The translations under genes and the position numbers were made by a program. A stretch of DNA of 64,000 nt from NCBI RefSeq assembly GCF_000721105.1, contig NZ_JOEV01000024.1, positions 106,591-170,590 on the forward strand, in the 5' to 3' direction. Shown in pieces: positions 1 to 7,925 of this stretch. Under the pieces are notes generated by a model that saw nothing but the letters and a program-made list of their open reading frames with translations, was not told the DNA's origin and did not search any database. Positions within the stretch are counted from its first letter, which is position 1. Each line of letters opens with the position of its first letter. Source of the stretch: Streptomyces cellulosae (lineage in GTDB: Bacteria; Actinomycetota; Actinomycetes; Streptomycetales; Streptomycetaceae).

Positions 1-175
1 CCGAGTCACGGTCGAGGGTGGCGTGAGGGGCGATCTCGGTCCGCCCCTCATCCAGCCCAGACGGGGCGTAGCCCTTGCTGCGGATCCACTCGATTAACTG
101 GCGCTCTGCGATGCCGCATGCGTTGACGTAGTTGAATTCGGTCGAGACCACCATGCGGTAACCAAGTGGTTCCAT
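1..175 (-). CDS. Hypothetical protein, 3' end beyond the window edge
   Basis: An open minus-strand frame begins at an ATG at 175 (start MEPLGYRMVV) and stays open to position 1, so at least 58 residues are present and the end is missing. I do not recognise it. The visible part is soluble-looking, has a single Cys, and has a segment rich in charged residues after about residue 35. It lies 64 bases downstream of another minus-strand small gene and may be cotranscribed with it. It belongs to the accessory region left of the large methyltransferase, so it may be part of the same island, but nothing seen gives it a function. Confidence 0.5.
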   Translation of the reverse strand, partial: MEPLGYRMVVSTEFNYVNACGIAERQLIEWIRSKGYAPSGLDEGRTEIAPHATLDRDS

Positions 176-239
176 GGGCGCTCCTCGCTGGGAATCGGTG
201 GCGGTTCTGAGTTCGGGGCGGGCGGCCTTACCGCTGTCT

Positions 240-749
240 TCATGCCTTGTCGGTCGGCTCGTAGCCGAGGGCCGTCCGGTTGATGAAACGGTCACCGAGG
301 TCGCGCATAGGCACGGGCTTCGGCTTCTGTACGGCGTTTCTCGCCGTGGACTTCTTCGGGGCGGGCTTCTTGCCGCCCGCACGCCCGGTTGGGGTCGGCT
401 TCGCCTGCCTTGCGTTCTTCGCGGCCGGCGTGTTGCGCGCCGCGTACTTCTTGCGGAGCGCCGAGAGCTGCTCGCGTTCCTGGACGGCCACATTGGTGGG
501 CAGGGCGTTGGCGAGGGCGCGAGCCCGGCTGAGCGCGTAACGCGCCGCATGCCAGCGCTTGCTGTTGATCGCCGTGCGGGCCACCCCGATGGTCTGCTGC
601 AACGCCTTGATCTTCGCGGGCTGCCGCCGGGGTATCGGGGACTCGGCCCCGCTGCTCCGCCGCTGCCCGGCGGCACGGATACCCCAGTCCGTACCCGAGG
701 TCAGGACGACGACCGAACGGGGGTTGCTGCTCTGGCTTCGACGTACCAC
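240..749 (-). CDS. Hypothetical basic protein, 169 aa
   Basis: Starts at GTG 749; an AAGGAA Shine-Dalgarno sequence 9 bases upstream decides the start. The first 45 residues are Ser/Arg rich. Residues 45-100 look helical (Ala, Lys, Arg, Gln rich) and could form a coiled coil. Residues 100-150 are a Lys/Ala/Pro-rich tail with repeated AxKxA-type steps, as in disordered nucleic-acid-binding tails. That suggests DNA or RNA binding, but no fold is recognised. It follows the methyltransferase gene by 69 bases, with a strong hairpin in between, so it is probably a separate or read-through unit rather than a firm member of the upstream operon. Confidence 0.6.
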   Translation of the reverse strand: MVRRSQSSNPRSVVVLTSGTDWGIRAAGQRRSSGAESPIPRRQPAKIKALQQTIGVARTAINSKRWHAARYALSRARALANALPTNVAVQEREQLSALRKKYAARNTPAAKNARQAKPTPTGRAGGKKPAPKKSTARNAVQKPKPVPMRDLGDRFINRTALGYEPTDKA

Positions 750-780
750 GTGCGTTGGTTCCTTGAATGAGCGAGGGGCA

Positions 781-814
781 CTCCTGGGTGACCGCAGTTG
801 CGGCCACCCAGGAG
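781..814 (-). terminator. Hairpin terminator after the methyltransferase operon
   Basis: A perfect 10-bp inverted repeat (CTCCTGGGTG at 781-790, CACCCAGGAG at 805-814) encloses a further CCGC/GCGG stem around an AGTT loop. It starts four bases beyond the methyltransferase stop codon. There is no clear T tract, which is common for Streptomyces terminators. It probably ends the transcript of the three-gene helicase/methyltransferase operon. Confidence 0.7.
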
Positions 815-818
815 CGGG

Positions 819-3800
819 TCAGTCGTGGCGGGGACCCTGGCCGGGGGGCGGGTTGAGGGTGGAGCGGTAGGTGCCGGACTCGCCCTCGGTGAGCGGGGTC
901 TCCAGGGTCAGGCCGGCGGCGGCCATGCGGTCGTACTCGGCAAGGATCAGGTCTTTGGTGCGGTATGTGCTGTACCGCTCTTCGTCCTTGCGTTTGACGA
1001 TGGGGAAGGTGTCGAGGATGTACGACACATCGTCGCGGTCGATGCCGTAGAGATGGAAGAAAAGAGCGTCCAACTCGGCGCGAATCACAGCGCGGCGGTA
1101 TTCGTCCCAGACGAAGGGGGTGCCACTATATCCGAGGTGTACAGCAAAGGGTTTCATGTCGTATGCGGTGTAAGTGAGTTCGAGGGTGCGGGGAGTAATG
1201 ACTTCCATGTGAGGTGCGATCTGCTGCGGGGTGAGTACGGGGAGTTGTTGGGCTGTGAAAAATGAGAGGTGTGTTCCACCAACCTTTTGCCGCGCGGTGA
1301 AGTCCAGAATGAAGGATGAAAGGTTGGCTGCGAGACCAGCAACTGGTTCCTGTGACGGAAACATCAGCAGCGTTGCGTTAGGCGCGGCAGCGCGCGGGAT
1401 CACAGCATTGATCATGGTGCGCTCATCGGTAGCTCGGCAAATGTCACGCCAGCAGATGAGCCAGTCGTGAGTCCAGCCGCGATTCGCCAGCCGTTGACTC
1501 ACGCCATCAGCTTTGACCTGAGCGCCGTTTTTGTCCACCATCCCGGTCGGGATGTCTTGCGCGGCAGCCCAATAGCGGGAGTGTGCAACAGTCTCCGCGT
1601 TCTTTTTTTCAGCAAGACTGAGATCTTGGGTTTCACCCTCGCGGGTATAGGTGGCCCAGCGGTGGTCGTAATGATGGAACATTTTCGCTTCGTACAGAGG
1701 TAGCAGTTGATCGGTGCCGCGAACGAGGGAGCTTCCGCTAAATTCCCACCCGTCGGCGAGCATCGATTCAACTGTCTCTCCATTAGTAAGAGAGGGGCGG
1801 AAGAGGTGGGAGTCGTGCGACATGTTGAACAATCCTTGGTTAAAGGATACGCCCCATGGATTCCCGCTCGACTTCTCAGACTCATTGAGGAGGACGGATA
1901 CGCGTTGATGGATACTGAGGGTGATTTCGGCGTCCCGACGGGACCGGAAAATCGGGCAAGTTCCAGTATTGGGGTTGAGGATTTGGATCTCCTCGGGCGT
2001 AAGGGAGAAAATCTTTTTAGGAGAATCCAATTCGACTGGATCTTGCAGGAAGAAAGCGAAACGGGTTTCCGGCATGCGAAGATTGCGACCGGTGAGGGAG
2101 AGGATGCAGTATTTCATGCGGGAGTCCACTGACGGAAATAGGCCGCCGCGGTTTTCGAAATCGAACAAAGCCGCCAGTGATCCTGCTGACACCAAGTCTT
2201 TGAAAAAGTACTGTGTGCGTGAGTCCGTCGCAATACCCGTCGGGGCGATGACGCCGGTGCGGCCGTGATCCGCTGTGAGGATGCGATCATTTTCAGCGAA
2301 GAGCGCGTACAGGTTGAGGTTTCCCTGCCCTGTTAGCGGGTAGCGGCCGGAATTGCGCAGGAAGTGACTCTCGCCGAGTACCTTGCGCTTGGCGGCCTCA
2401 TGGTCGTTGTACAGCTGGATGGTCTCAGGGCTGTCTTTGAGCGCCCGGATCTTTTTTGCCCGTGCGGCCGTGTTGTTAGTTGCCGCAATCTCCGGAGCGC
2501 GTACAGCGAAGAACTCGACCTCCGGGAGACTGACACTGTCCCACGGCGGATTCCCCACCACCGCGTCGAATCCGCCGGCCCACCCCGTCCCCGGCTGCAC
2601 GCGAGCCCCTGACTCCGGGACCGTGAATACCTCCGGGAACTCCAAGTGCCAGTGGAAGAAGCGGTACTGCTTCCGCAGCTCCCGGATTTTGGCGTGGGTG
2701 GTCTCCGGTGCCCCGGACTGGCTGCGGCTCCGCAGCGCGCGGAATACCTGGTCGGTCGGGGCCTCGGGGGCGCCGTCATGCTTAGGCCATACGAACGCGG
2801 CGCACCACGCATCGGCAGCGTGCAGGTCGTCAGCGTAGGCGGACGATTCCCTGTGGGCACGGTAGGCGGACTCCTGCGCCCGCACCTGCTTCAACAGATC
2901 AGAGGGGGCGGTAGTGATACGGGCGAGTTCGGCAGCGTAGATCTCATTGCCCGGTAGGACGTCCGTGTCAAACAGGAGCTCGTCTTGACCACCGCGCTGG
3001 GCTTTGTTCCGCTTGACGAGCCCGGCCGCGTACTTCTTGTCGTCGCCCTCGATCGGCTTGAACGCGTCGTCCGGGACGCCCTCCGCCAGCAGCTTCGGTG
3101 TCGCGCCGATCAGCCCGTTGCCCTGCTTGACGTGGGCGTCGAGGAACCCGAGCGGCTTGCCCGGCTCCAGGGCCTCCAGCCACAGCGAGACCTTCGCCAA
3201 CTCCACCGCCATCGGGTTGAGGTCGACACCGTAGACGCACCGCGCGACGACCTCGTGCAATGCGTGCCGCACGGCGTCGACCGTCGGCTCCGGGTTGCGC
3301 TCGCGCACCGAAGCCACCCGCTTGGCGATGCGCCGGGCCGAGGCGACCAGGAAGTGCCCCGAGCCACAAGCCGGGTCACAGACCGTCAGGGAGAGCAGTT
3401 CCTCCACGATGTCGTCGGCCGGGTCGGGGTGGCCGGCCGCCGTGGCGCGCTCCTCGCCGCGCTTGACGGCGTCGTCTATGACCGGGTCGAGTGTCGTGTC
3501 CAGCAGGCACTCGATGAGCGAGGACGGGGTGTAGTAACTGCCCGTCGTCTTGCGGCTGTTGCCCGCGACCTCGATCAGCTCGAAGGAGCGGTCCGTGGCG
3601 GAGTGCTTGGGCTCCAGTTCCAGCAGGGACTCGTAGACCGAGCCCAATTCCTCTGCGTCCAGGTGGCGGTAGTCGACGGGCCGCCAGCGGCGGGCGCCCG
3701 GGTCGCGGACCTGGGCGAGGTGGCGGACGGCGGCGAGCAGCGACTCGTTGGACAGCTTCAGGCCGTCCAGCGGGGCGTCGGTCTTCGTGGGGGAGAACAG

Positions 3801-4925
3801 GCCGCCGAGGCCGGGCAGGCCCAGCTCGGGACGGCCACCCTCCTTACCGAGGGCGTCGAGGACGATGCGCAGGGCCTCGTACTGGTCACCGTGGGCCGTA
3901 CCCTGACGCCGGCGGGCCCGCTCGCGCAGCCGCGCCGAGGAGAAGTACCGCTCGTACGCCCCCCGCTGCCGCTCATCGGCCTCCGGGGCGAGCAGGGCCT
4001 CGCGGTCCTCGGCGACGAAGACGAACAGCAGGCGGTAGACGAGCCGCAGCAGGGCGTCCCGGAGCGCCTTCGGGTCGACGTCCTCCCGCAGCCGGACGTT
4101 CTCCGGGTGCCGCAGGAACCCGGTCCCGAGCACGGTCAGGGCGTTCTGCACCCCCAGCCGGAGCTGATCCAGGGCACGGGCCCCCGAAGTGACGGCCTCC
4201 GCACGCCATTTCTCAAGCCAGCACCCCGAAGCCGCCGCCCCTTCCGCCACCGCGAACCGGGACGCGTGCAGCACGCAGTACAGCAGCACGAACTCGCTGA
4301 ACAGCTCGCCGTCGAAGATGGCTTCGAGGTCGAAATCGACGTAGGCGGCCGTCGCGAAGGACGACGAGTCGCGCAGCAGGCGCAGGCGGCGGCCGTTGGT
4401 GAGGACCGCCCACAGGTGGGCCTCGGTGCGGTTCAGGCAGTCCTGGAGCATCGACTGCGCGGGGACCTGCCCAGCGACCGGGCGCTTGTCCAGCTCCTGG
4501 TTCCACGGGATGAGGTGGACGAGGGCCGGGCCGTGGCGGTGGGAGACCGGGAAGCGCTTCTCGGAGTCGGAGTCGGCCGGGATGCCTGCCGTACCGACCT
4601 CCGTCAGCGCACCGAAGTCCAGTTTGCGGAAAAGTTGGGCCAGCCAATCGGTGCCGGCCCGGCCGGTGGGGTCGGCGGCGGGCGCCCCCGTGGTCGGGTT
4701 CGAGGGCAGGGCGGTGCGCAGGTCGCGCCAGAGCGGCTTGAGGTACTCCCAGGCGCGCTCGGCCTCGTCCCGCACGGGCACGGAGGCGGGCAGGCCGTAG
4801 TCGGCGGATTTGGTGCCCGGCAGGTTCCGCGCCTCGGCGATGCGCAGCAGCATGTCGGCGGGGAGCAGCCCGCCCACCGTGGTGACGGCGGTGAAGGCCA
4901 GGGCGGTGCGGGTGGCGGCGGACAT
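819..4925 (-). CDS. N6-adenine DNA methyltransferase, DrmMI/type IIG-like (1,368 aa)
   Basis: A large class I SAM-dependent DNA methyltransferase. The SAM motif (CDPACGSGHF) lies at about residues 515-525 and the catalytic NPPW motif (GNPPWDSV) at about 788-795. Both are intact and indicate N6-adenine methylation. A long N-terminal region with no visible PD-(D/E)xK nuclease precedes them, and a C-terminal target-recognition half (about 860-1310) follows. Length and layout fit DrmMI of class 1 DISARM and the Eco57I/PglX type better than stand-alone methylases. Its ATG overlaps the TGA of the upstream helicase by one base, so translation is probably coupled. The likely role is marking self DNA for the adjacent helicases. 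The recognition half is markedly poorer in G+C than the rest, suggesting exchange of that domain. Family is sure; membership of DISARM is inference. Confidence 0.85.
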   Translation of the reverse strand: MSAATRTALAFTAVTTVGGLLPADMLLRIAEARNLPGTKSADYGLPASVPVRDEAERAWEYLKPLWRDLRTALPSNPTTGAPAADPTGRAGTDWLAQLFRKLDFGALTEVGTAGIPADSDSEKRFPVSHRHGPALVHLIPWNQELDKRPVAGQVPAQSMLQDCLNRTEAHLWAVLTNGRRLRLLRDSSSFATAAYVDFDLEAIFDGELFSEFVLLYCVLHASRFAVAEGAAASGCWLEKWRAEAVTSGARALDQLRLGVQNALTVLGTGFLRHPENVRLREDVDPKALRDALLRLVYRLLFVFVAEDREALLAPEADERQRGAYERYFSSARLRERARRRQGTAHGDQYEALRIVLDALGKEGGRPELGLPGLGGLFSPTKTDAPLDGLKLSNESLLAAVRHLAQVRDPGARRWRPVDYRHLDAEELGSVYESLLELEPKHSATDRSFELIEVAGNSRKTTGSYYTPSSLIECLLDTTLDPVIDDAVKRGEERATAAGHPDPADDIVEELLSLTVCDPACGSGHFLVASARRIAKRVASVRERNPEPTVDAVRHALHEVVARCVYGVDLNPMAVELAKVSLWLEALEPGKPLGFLDAHVKQGNGLIGATPKLLAEGVPDDAFKPIEGDDKKYAAGLVKRNKAQRGGQDELLFDTDVLPGNEIYAAELARITTAPSDLLKQVRAQESAYRAHRESSAYADDLHAADAWCAAFVWPKHDGAPEAPTDQVFRALRSRSQSGAPETTHAKIRELRKQYRFFHWHLEFPEVFTVPESGARVQPGTGWAGGFDAVVGNPPWDSVSLPEVEFFAVRAPEIAATNNTAARAKKIRALKDSPETIQLYNDHEAAKRKVLGESHFLRNSGRYPLTGQGNLNLYALFAENDRILTADHGRTGVIAPTGIATDSRTQYFFKDLVSAGSLAALFDFENRGGLFPSVDSRMKYCILSLTGRNLRMPETRFAFFLQDPVELDSPKKIFSLTPEEIQILNPNTGTCPIFRSRRDAEITLSIHQRVSVLLNESEKSSGNPWGVSFNQGLFNMSHDSHLFRPSLTNGETVESMLADGWEFSGSSLVRGTDQLLPLYEAKMFHHYDHRWATYTREGETQDLSLAEKKNAETVAHSRYWAAAQDIPTGMVDKNGAQVKADGVSQRLANRGWTHDWLICWRDICRATDERTMINAVIPRAAAPNATLLMFPSQEPVAGLAANLSSFILDFTARQKVGGTHLSFFTAQQLPVLTPQQIAPHMEVITPRTLELTYTAYDMKPFAVHLGYSGTPFVWDEYRRAVIRAELDALFFHLYGIDRDDVSYILDTFPIVKRKDEERYSTYRTKDLILAEYDRMAAAGLTLETPLTEGESGTYRSTLNPPPGQGPRHD

Positions 4926-7885
4926 CAGGCTTCGGCTCCGGAGGAGAGGGGAACGGGCTGCTGCGGCAGGTAGACGTACACGCCGAGGACATCGGCGGGC
5001 TCCTGCGGGACGACCTTCAGACCGCGGACGATCTCCTCGTTGGCCTTGCGCACGCGGCGGTGCGAGGCGTCGAGTTCTGCGGCCAGGCGGGTGCCGTACT
5101 CGGTGAGGTGCGCGGCGAGGTCCGGCAGGGCGTTCAGGTCGCGGGTGATCTGGTTGCGGGCGGTCTGCTCGTGGGTGTTGGCGGTGGCGCGGGCCGCGAG
5201 GAGCGCGGCGGCCCTGTCGTCGTCCAGCCAGCGGGCGCGCTGCGGCAGGCCCTCGTAGGCGAGCAGGCGGGCGTCCTCGGCGACGAGCTGCCGCTCGCCG
5301 GTGCGGGACGGCAGGGTGAGGTGGAAGCGGTAGCGGACCAGCAGGAGCGTGGTGCGGGTGGTGACCGCGTCCGTGGTGACCACCCCGCAGCGGCGGGCCG
5401 GACGGGGACCGAGCGCCTTCACGTCCAGCGCCGAGTCCAGGACGTACGAGGCGACCGCGCCGATCGCGGGGTCGGTGCGGACCAGGGCGGCCTCGCCGCG
5501 GCCGATCGCCGGGGTGGTGCGGAACGGGATCGCGCGGTCCTCCTCGACGAGCCGGTTGCCCAGCGTGGCCGCGAGCGCGTCACGGAGCCCCGCCGGGGTG
5601 CCGCCGACCTGCGCGGTGAAGTCGCCGCTGCCGTCGCGCCCAGAGGATGGCGCAGTGCGGACCAGGGCGTCCAGGTCCCGCAGCGCCTCCAGCGCGAAGT
5701 CACGGACCTCCTCGGCGCCGCCGAGCGCGGCCCGTACGGCGGCGACCTCGCGGGCCACCTCCTCCGGGTGGATGGCGCGCTGGGCGTACTTGGAGCGGGA
5801 GGTCTTCTCCCGCTCGGCGGCCGAGCTCCATTCGCGGTCGATGCGGTCGAAGGCCTCCTGGTTGCCGTCCAGGTCGAACAGGCTCTCCTGGCTGCCCTGC
5901 CGTCCGTGCAGCAGCAGCCACTCCACGACGGCGTCGGTGACGCCGGATGCGGTCTCGTCGGGGACGGAGACGGAGATGCCCAGGTCCTTCTTGATCTGCC
6001 GGTGCTTCTTGAACAGCACCTCCAGGACCTTGCCGTCGATGCCGTTGTCCTCGCCGTACATGGTGATGACGCGGACCTGGTCGCGTTTTTGGCCGTAGCG
6101 GTCGACGCGGCCCTCCCGCTGGTCGTGGCGGGTCGGGTTCCAGGCCAGGTCGTAGTGGACGACGGCGTCGAAGTGGTGCTGGAGGTTGACGCCCTCGGAG
6201 AGGCAGTCGGTGGCGATCAGCACGCGGCGGGCGGCCGGGTCGTCGCCGTTCTCGGCGGCCTCGGCGGCGAGCTGCTCGATGCGGTCCAGGCGCTGCTGCG
6301 GGGAGAGGGTGCCGGTCACGGCGGCGATCTTCGTCTTCTTGCCGAGCTTGCCGTCGAGCTGCTCGGCGAGGTACTCGGCCGTGGGGATGTAGCGGCAGAA
6401 GACGATCGGGTGGTAGCCCTCGGCGATCAGGCCCTTCAGGTGCCGGGTGAGCGCCTTCAGCTTCGCGTCCTCGGCCGGACCGGTCAACTGCTGTGCGCGC
6501 TGCGCGAGTTCGAGCAGCCGGGCGCCCGCGTCCTCCGACTCGGCGGCGCCCGGCGCGACGTCCATGCCCTCCAGCCGGTCGTTGTCGGCGGAGTCGGCGG
6601 CCACCGGGGCGCCCAGTACGTCCGCCTCGTGCGCGGTGCGGGCGGCGGCGGACTCGGAGCGGGTCTTCAGGGTCTGCGCGGCGGCGGCCGGTGAGGAGAC
6701 CATCGAGCGCAGCAGTGCGATCACCGACCACCAGGCGATACGGGCCTCCCGCTTGCCCTGCTCGCCGGCCGTCTCCACGCGGTCGCGGGCGTATGCGATG
6801 GCGTCGTCGAGCAGCGCCCGGTAGGCGGGGGTCAGCTTGTACGGTTCGTCCTTCGTCCAGCGGTCGGACGGGAACGCGGTCCGCTCGGCCAGGGAGTCGT
6901 CGGCGAGGCCGTCCTCCTTGGTGAGATAGGTGCGGACGTCGGCGCGCTTGCGGGCGACGAAGTGCTCGGCCAGCCTTGCCCGGCCCGCCGCCGACTCCAG
7001 GTCCAGGTGCGCCAGTTCGGGCCGCACCAGGCCGAGCAGGTTGCGGAACGCGGACTCCTTGCCCGAGTGCGGGGTCGCGGTCAGCAGCAGCAGGTGGCGG
7101 TCGGCGTCGGCGGAGACCTTCCGCAGCAGCTCGTAGCGGAGCTGGTTCGTCGCGGAGGACGCGCCGCCCTGCGCCGCGTCATCGGCGGCCACGCAGGTGT
7201 GCGCCTCGTCGACGATCACCAGGTCGGGGCAGTGCTTGACGAAGTCCTCTCGGTGGCGGGTCGACTTGATGAAGTCCGTCGAGATGATCGTGAACTGGTG
7301 CTTGTCGAACAGGGACTGGCCCAGCTCCAGGGCGCGTTCCAGGCGCGACACCGTGGAGGCCAGTACCAGTTCGGCGTCGATGCCGAACTTCTCCCGCAGC
7401 TCGCCCTGCCACTGCTCGGCCAGGGAGGGGGAGCACAGCACGGCCAGCCGGGTCGCCTCGCCCTGCGCGAGCAGTTCCTTGGCGATCAGGCCCGCCTCGA
7501 CCGTCTTGCCGATGCCGACGTCATCCGAGATCAGCAGCCGCACGGTGCGCTGCCGCAACGCCATCAGCAGCGGCACCAGTTGGTAGGCGCGCGGCTCCAC
7601 GGCGATCGACGCCAGCGAACGGAACGGGCCCGCGCCCGACCGGAACCCGACGCGCAGCGCCGTGCGCAGCAGGCCGGCGGCGCGCTGGTCGCCCAGGTCG
7701 TCCGGGCTGGGAGCCGCGAACTCGGCGGGACGCACTTCCTCGAACGCGGGGAAGACGGCCGCTATGTCGTCCTCGCTCCCGCCCAGCGGGCGCAGCACCA
7801 GCATGTCGGCGGCGCTCTCGGGCAGCACCACCCATTCCCGGCCACGGGCGGCCACCAGCGAGCCGGCTGTGTACGTGAGGCTCAT
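4925..7885 (-). CDS. SNF2-type DEAD/DEAH helicase, DrmD-like (986 aa)
   Basis: A superfamily 2 ATPase of the SNF2 branch. Walker A (GIGKT) is at residues 124-128, DEAH at 226-229, and TATPHSG at about 269-275. The second RecA domain carries TDCLSEGVNLQ near 553 and the arginine-finger motif GRVDRYGQ near 585-595. All key motifs are intact. The long C-terminal region matches the general shape of DrmD from class 1 DISARM, where this helicase sits beside a large adenine methylase exactly as here. The start at ATG 7885 lies 40 bases after the stop of the kinase-helicase gene, with AGGA upstream, and the stop overlaps the methyltransferase start. It probably translocates on DNA during phage restriction; that role is inferred from the family. 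Confidence 0.85.
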   Translation of the reverse strand: MSLTYTAGSLVAARGREWVVLPESAADMLVLRPLGGSEDDIAAVFPAFEEVRPAEFAAPSPDDLGDQRAAGLLRTALRVGFRSGAGPFRSLASIAVEPRAYQLVPLLMALRQRTVRLLISDDVGIGKTVEAGLIAKELLAQGEATRLAVLCSPSLAEQWQGELREKFGIDAELVLASTVSRLERALELGQSLFDKHQFTIISTDFIKSTRHREDFVKHCPDLVIVDEAHTCVAADDAAQGGASSATNQLRYELLRKVSADADRHLLLLTATPHSGKESAFRNLLGLVRPELAHLDLESAAGRARLAEHFVARKRADVRTYLTKEDGLADDSLAERTAFPSDRWTKDEPYKLTPAYRALLDDAIAYARDRVETAGEQGKREARIAWWSVIALLRSMVSSPAAAAQTLKTRSESAAARTAHEADVLGAPVAADSADNDRLEGMDVAPGAAESEDAGARLLELAQRAQQLTGPAEDAKLKALTRHLKGLIAEGYHPIVFCRYIPTAEYLAEQLDGKLGKKTKIAAVTGTLSPQQRLDRIEQLAAEAAENGDDPAARRVLIATDCLSEGVNLQHHFDAVVHYDLAWNPTRHDQREGRVDRYGQKRDQVRVITMYGEDNGIDGKVLEVLFKKHRQIKKDLGISVSVPDETASGVTDAVVEWLLLHGRQGSQESLFDLDGNQEAFDRIDREWSSAAEREKTSRSKYAQRAIHPEEVAREVAAVRAALGGAEEVRDFALEALRDLDALVRTAPSSGRDGSGDFTAQVGGTPAGLRDALAATLGNRLVEEDRAIPFRTTPAIGRGEAALVRTDPAIGAVASYVLDSALDVKALGPRPARRCGVVTTDAVTTRTTLLLVRYRFHLTLPSRTGERQLVAEDARLLAYEGLPQRARWLDDDRAAALLAARATANTHEQTARNQITRDLNALPDLAAHLTEYGTRLAAELDASHRRVRKANEEIVRGLKVVPQEPADVLGVYVYLPQQPVPLSSGAEA

Positions 7886-7925
7886 GAGATGTCTCGGTTC
7901 CTAGAGGTCAAGAGGGGCGAGGCGG

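Noticed and set aside
2985..4973. Long plus-strand open frame of 662 codons opposite the methylase
   Set aside because: It is the antisense shadow of a clear conserved gene; the product has no recognisable domain and the composition of a complementary high-G+C frame.
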